DNA of 64,000 nt, taken from positions 31,976 through 95,975 of the forward strand of contig NZ_JAAMFN010000014.1 in NCBI RefSeq assembly GCF_013376095.1. Reading direction: 5' to 3'. Position numbers and translations under genes: made by a program. Numbering within the stretch: position 1 is the first letter of the stretch; every line of letters begins with the position of its first letter. This document shows, one piece after another, positions 61,578 to 64,000 of the stretch. The stretch is from Arthrobacter sp. SDTb3-6 (GTDB taxonomy: Bacteria; Actinomycetota; Actinomycetes; Actinomycetales; Micrococcaceae). The notes beneath the pieces were generated by a model. It ran no database searches and was not told where the DNA came from. It saw only the letters and a list, made by a program, of their open reading frames with translations.

Positions 61578-61597
61578 AAGTAAGCCCTGCCTTACTT
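61578..61597 (+). promoter_or_regulatory. DtxR/IdeR-like operator before efeO
   Basis: AAGTAAG and CTTACTT form a perfect 7-bp inverted repeat with a 6-base centre, 22 bases before the efeO start. The layout resembles DtxR-type iron boxes (AGGTTAG-centre-CTAACCT), although the half-sites are not identical. It suits iron repression of the efeO-efeB unit. Confidence 0.55.
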
Positions 61598-61619
61598 CCG
61601 CGTCACGCCAAGGATCCCC

Positions 61620-62390
61620 ATGACCGATTCCCTCCCTGCCCCTGCCCCAAACATGGCAGCGGCCGTCACAGCCTACCGCAGCTACGTCGCAGGGAAGCTC
61701 GCCACGCTCGCAGGCCAGGTGCTGTCCGTCAAGGCATCGGTCGGCAACAACGACCTCGATGCCGCCCGCAGCCAGTGGCTGGAGGCGCAGCTGACCTGGC
61801 AGCGCGTAGGCGCGGCCTACGGCAGCTTCGGCGACCACGGCGTCGCAATCAACGGGCTCCCGGCCGGGCTCCCCAAGGGCGCTGCGGATCCCGGCTTCAC
61901 GGGCCTGCACCGGCTGGAATACGGGCTGTTCCACGGACAGGGGCCCGGCGAGCTGGCACCAGTCGCGGCCAGGCTGCACGCCGACGTTGCCGAGCTGCTG
62001 GGCCGGCTGCCGACGCTTGAGCTGGCCGGCTCGGACATGCCGCTGCGCTGCCACGAAATCCTCGAAGACTCCTTGCGGGACAACCTGTCCGGCAACAACG
62101 ACCAAGGCAGCAGCATGGCCTTGGCCCTGACGGCTGCGGACCTCGACGGCACCCGCGTGGTGCTGGCCCTCCTGGGCACCCTCATTGACAACCTGGCGCA
62201 CGGATACGCGACGCGGGTTTCCGCTTCCCTCGACAAACTGGGCACTGCGCTGGAGCGTACCAAGACGGGCCGCGAATGGCCGGCGTGGAAGGCACTCCCC
62301 CTGGCCGCGCGCCAACCCGTTACCGCCTCCCTGGGCGCCGCCCTCGAGTCCCTCGCCTATGTCCCCGCCCTGTTCTCCACTGATGACTGA
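61620..62390 (+). CDS. efeO: EfeO-like imelysin-domain protein without a signal peptide
   Basis: A 256-residue, mostly helical protein of the imelysin/M75-like EfeO domain. The family motif H-R-L-E-Y-G-L appears at about residues 98-104. EfeO normally is exported or lipid-anchored, often with a cupredoxin domain, and passes ferrous iron to EfeU. Here the sequence begins directly with a polar segment and there is no signal peptide or cupredoxin domain. A stop codon at 61581-61583 rules out a longer start in frame. AAGGA precedes the ATG. It is followed by efeB. Confidence 0.78.
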   Translation: MTDSLPAPAPNMAAAVTAYRSYVAGKLATLAGQVLSVKASVGNNDLDAARSQWLEAQLTWQRVGAAYGSFGDHGVAINGLPAGLPKGAADPGFTGLHRLEYGLFHGQGPGELAPVAARLHADVAELLGRLPTLELAGSDMPLRCHEILEDSLRDNLSGNNDQGSSMALALTAADLDGTRVVLALLGTLIDNLAHGYATRVSASLDKLGTALERTKTGREWPAWKALPLAARQPVTASLGAALESLAYVPALFSTDD

Positions 62391-62403
62391 CCCGGAGCCC
62401 GTC

Positions 62404-63681
62404 ATGCACAATTCCGCATCTGAAACGCCAACCGCACGCCCGGGACGCCGCTCTTTCCTGATCGGGGCGGGCACCGGCGCCGCCGCCACGGCCCTGGCCG
62501 CCACAGCTGCCAACGCCGCCATCCACCCAACACGGATCACGACGCCGGACTCCCCCTCCGCGCCTGCCGTCCCCTTTCACGGAACGAACCAGGCGGGCGT
62601 GTACCGCCCTGCCACCCAGCAGCGCCAGGCCTGCTTTGCGGCGTTCCGGGTGCTGGCTGCCGACCAGGCGGAGCTGAAGACGCTCCTGCAGGTGCTCACC
62701 AGCCAAGGCGCCCGACTTGCCAAGGGCGTGCAGGCGTCCGAACCTGTCCCGGCCGAGGACCTGCCCGCCATAGCCGGCGGGCCGCCGTCGAACTCCGGGG
62801 TTCTGGGCGAGGACGTGCCGCCGGACTCCTTTACCATGACGGTCGGACTGGGCGCGAGCCTCTTCGACAACCTCGACTACGGCCTGGCGGGCAAGAAACC
62901 AAAGGGCCTCACCGGCATGCGGGTCTTCCCGAACGACACCCCAGACCCGACGTGGACGGGCGGGGACCTGCTGCTGCAGCTGTGCGCAGATTCCGCGGAC
63001 ATGATCCACTACGCGCTCCGTGAGATCACCAAGGCCACCCGCGGCCTTCTGGCACTGTCCTGGAAGATCAACGGCTTCCACTCCGCACCACGTCCCGCCG
63101 GGAATCCGCGGAACCTGTTTGGCTACAAGGACGGGATCGTCAACCCCCGCCAGGACGACCATCTGGTCTGGATCACGCCGGAATCCGGCCAGCCGGACTG
63201 GGCCGTGGGCGGCACGTTCATCGTGGTGCGGCTGATTCGGATGCTCGTGGAGTTCTGGGACCGGGTGGGGCTGGGAGAACAGGATGGCATGATCGGCCGG
63301 CACCGGGCCAGCGGGGCGCCGCTGGGTGCCGTGCATGAGACTGACACGCCGGACTACGCAAACGATCCCGAAGGGCAGAACATTCCGCTGGACGCCCACA
63401 TCCGCCTGGCCAACCCGCGCACCAAGTCCACCGACGCCTCACGGCTGCTGCGCCGCGGCTACAACTACGACCTCGGAGTGGACCTCAACGGCAACCTGCA
63501 GGCCGGGTTGATCTTCACCAGCTTCCAGCGGAACATCCAGTCCCAGTTCGAGGCGACGCAACTTCGGCTGGTGGATGAGCCCATGACCGACTACATCGAG
63601 CCATTTGGCGGAGGCTATTTCATTGGGCTGCCTGGGGTCCAGGCGGCTGACGGCTTCCTCGGCGAGGGCTTGTTTAATTAA
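62404..63681 (+). CDS. efeB: EfeB-like DyP-type heme peroxidase
   Basis: A 425-residue Dyp-type peroxidase with a Tat signal peptide: R-P-G-R-R-S-F-L-I-G-A-G precedes an Ala-rich helix ending in A-N-A. The heme pocket has F-G-Y-K-D-G-I-V-N-P-R (GxxDG motif) and a proximal-His region in A-H-I-R-L-A-N-P-R. EfeB oxidises substrates with peroxide and supports EfeUO iron uptake. The ATG at 62404 is chosen because CGGAG lies upstream; an ATG at 62383 overlaps the efeO stop and lacks one. No efeU is seen in the window. Confidence 0.9.
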   Translation: MHNSASETPTARPGRRSFLIGAGTGAAATALAATAANAAIHPTRITTPDSPSAPAVPFHGTNQAGVYRPATQQRQACFAAFRVLAADQAELKTLLQVLTSQGARLAKGVQASEPVPAEDLPAIAGGPPSNSGVLGEDVPPDSFTMTVGLGASLFDNLDYGLAGKKPKGLTGMRVFPNDTPDPTWTGGDLLLQLCADSADMIHYALREITKATRGLLALSWKINGFHSAPRPAGNPRNLFGYKDGIVNPRQDDHLVWITPESGQPDWAVGGTFIVVRLIRMLVEFWDRVGLGEQDGMIGRHRASGAPLGAVHETDTPDYANDPEGQNIPLDAHIRLANPRTKSTDASRLLRRGYNYDLGVDLNGNLQAGLIFTSFQRNIQSQFEATQLRLVDEPMTDYIEPFGGGYFIGLPGVQAADGFLGEGLFN

Positions 63682-63694
63682 ACCGGCGACCGGG

Positions 63695-63935
63695 GCCCGG
63701 TGGTCGGGGCCCGTCGAGGCCCGGTGGTCGAGCCCGTCGAGACACGGTCGTCGAGACGCGTCGGGGCCCGGTGGCCGAGCCCGTCGAGACACGGTCGTCG
63801 AGACGCGTCGGGGCCCGGTGGCCGAGCCCGTCGAGTCACGGTCGTCGAGACGCGTCGGGGCCCGGTGGCCGAGCCCGTCGAGTCACGGTCGTCGAGACGC
63901 GGTGGGGCCCGGTGGCCGAGCCCGTAGTGGCCCAC
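63695..63935. repeat. 47-bp tandem repeat array
   Basis: A unit of the form GGGGCCCGGTGGCCGAGCCC followed by GTCGAGNCACGGTCGTCGAG and ACGCGTC recurs at an exact 47-base period: the AGCCC landmark is at 63731, 63778, 63825, 63872 and 63919. Each unit holds several GTCGAGAC elements in both orientations, like the dispersed repeat at 56790. The first and last copies are diverged. The rest of the end region to 64000 holds no gene. Confidence 0.88.
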
Positions 63936-64000
63936 CGAGGCCGTGGTGCCGGGCGTTTTGCAGGCCTGCACCGGCGTTGTTTCCTCCACAGGGCGGGCCA

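Noticed and set aside
63695..63935. Possible CRISPR array at the window end
   Set aside because: The units are contiguous with a 47-base period and have no unique spacers; the internal motifs match dispersed intergenic repeats.

Overview
The window reads as a chromosomal segment of a high-GC Gram-positive actinobacterium, most likely a Micrococcaceae member close to Arthrobacter. The case for this is the GC-rich codon usage with many GTG/TTG starts, the dnaK-grpE-dnaJ-hspR operon with HspR (HAIR) operators, a SAM-IV-type riboswitch, the dCTP deaminase of the actinobacterial type, a fused MrpAB subunit, DUF4235 and YkoE-type ECF genes, and dispersed inverted repeats built on GTCGAGAC / TTTCGACAAGCTCAA. 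No prophage, transposase, CRISPR array or rRNA operon is visible. Gene density is high and most content is ordinary core and accessory metabolism.

Layout. 1-8.5 kb: a membrane-protein tail, HutD, a small unknown, a DEAD-box RNA helicase, then a divergent Lrp-type regulator / M20 amidohydrolase / MHS transporter cassette, trmB and a DUF4287-type protein. 8.5-13.2 kb: a SWIM-SNF2 helicase and an AbiEi/DUF559-like protein bracketed by two related long hairpins. 13.2-17.5 kb: the heat-shock operon dnaK-grpE-dnaJ-hspR behind two HAIR operators. 17.5-22.4 kb: a methyltransferase, a TMEM175-like channel, a DinB-like protein, and an arsenic island (arsR-arsN divergent from acr3-arsC-thioredoxin-like). 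22.4-25.2 kb: a LysE exporter and a three-gene cassette headed by a WXG100-like protein with a collagen-like Gly-X-Pro tract. 25.2-30.5 kb: a low-molecular-weight phosphatase, an unusual P-loop kinase/PabB fusion, cardiolipin synthase and PabC. 30.5-34.3 kb: a SAM-IV riboswitch, DUF1737, rhodanese, metZ, and a MurA-like enzyme with an N-terminal XRE helix-turn-helix. 34.3-37.6 kb: a TPP-riboswitch-controlled YkoEDC-type ECF importer. 37.7-45.8 kb: a secreted two-domain cupredoxin, DUF4235 and a complete Mrp Na+/H+ antiporter operon. 45.9-52.6 kb: an Atg22-like transporter, dcd, a KhtTU-like K+/H+ antiporter pair, tRNA-Gly(CCC), an AlaDH/PNT-family dehydrogenase, a VOC protein behind a 41-residue ribbon-helix-helix regulator, and a solitary Vsr nuclease. 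52.8-64 kb: a desaturase, an exporter with divergent LysR regulator, panD, an SDR epimerase, an AEC transporter, a HerA-like ATPase, and an iron-regulated efeO-efeB pair, ending in a 47-bp tandem repeat array.

The segments that work together most clearly are the arsenic island (sensor, arsenate reduction, arsenite efflux, arsinothricin acetylation), the methionine transcription unit under SAM control, the thiamine-precursor importer under TPP control, the heat-shock operon, the cation-homeostasis genes (Mrp and KhtTU), and the iron genes behind a DtxR-like box. The least explained parts are the WXG100/collagen-like cassette, the XRE-MurA fusion with its own promoter repeats, the kinase-PabB fusion, and the hairpin-bracketed AbiEi/DUF559-like gene. 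All family names come from reading motifs by eye; no database search was run.
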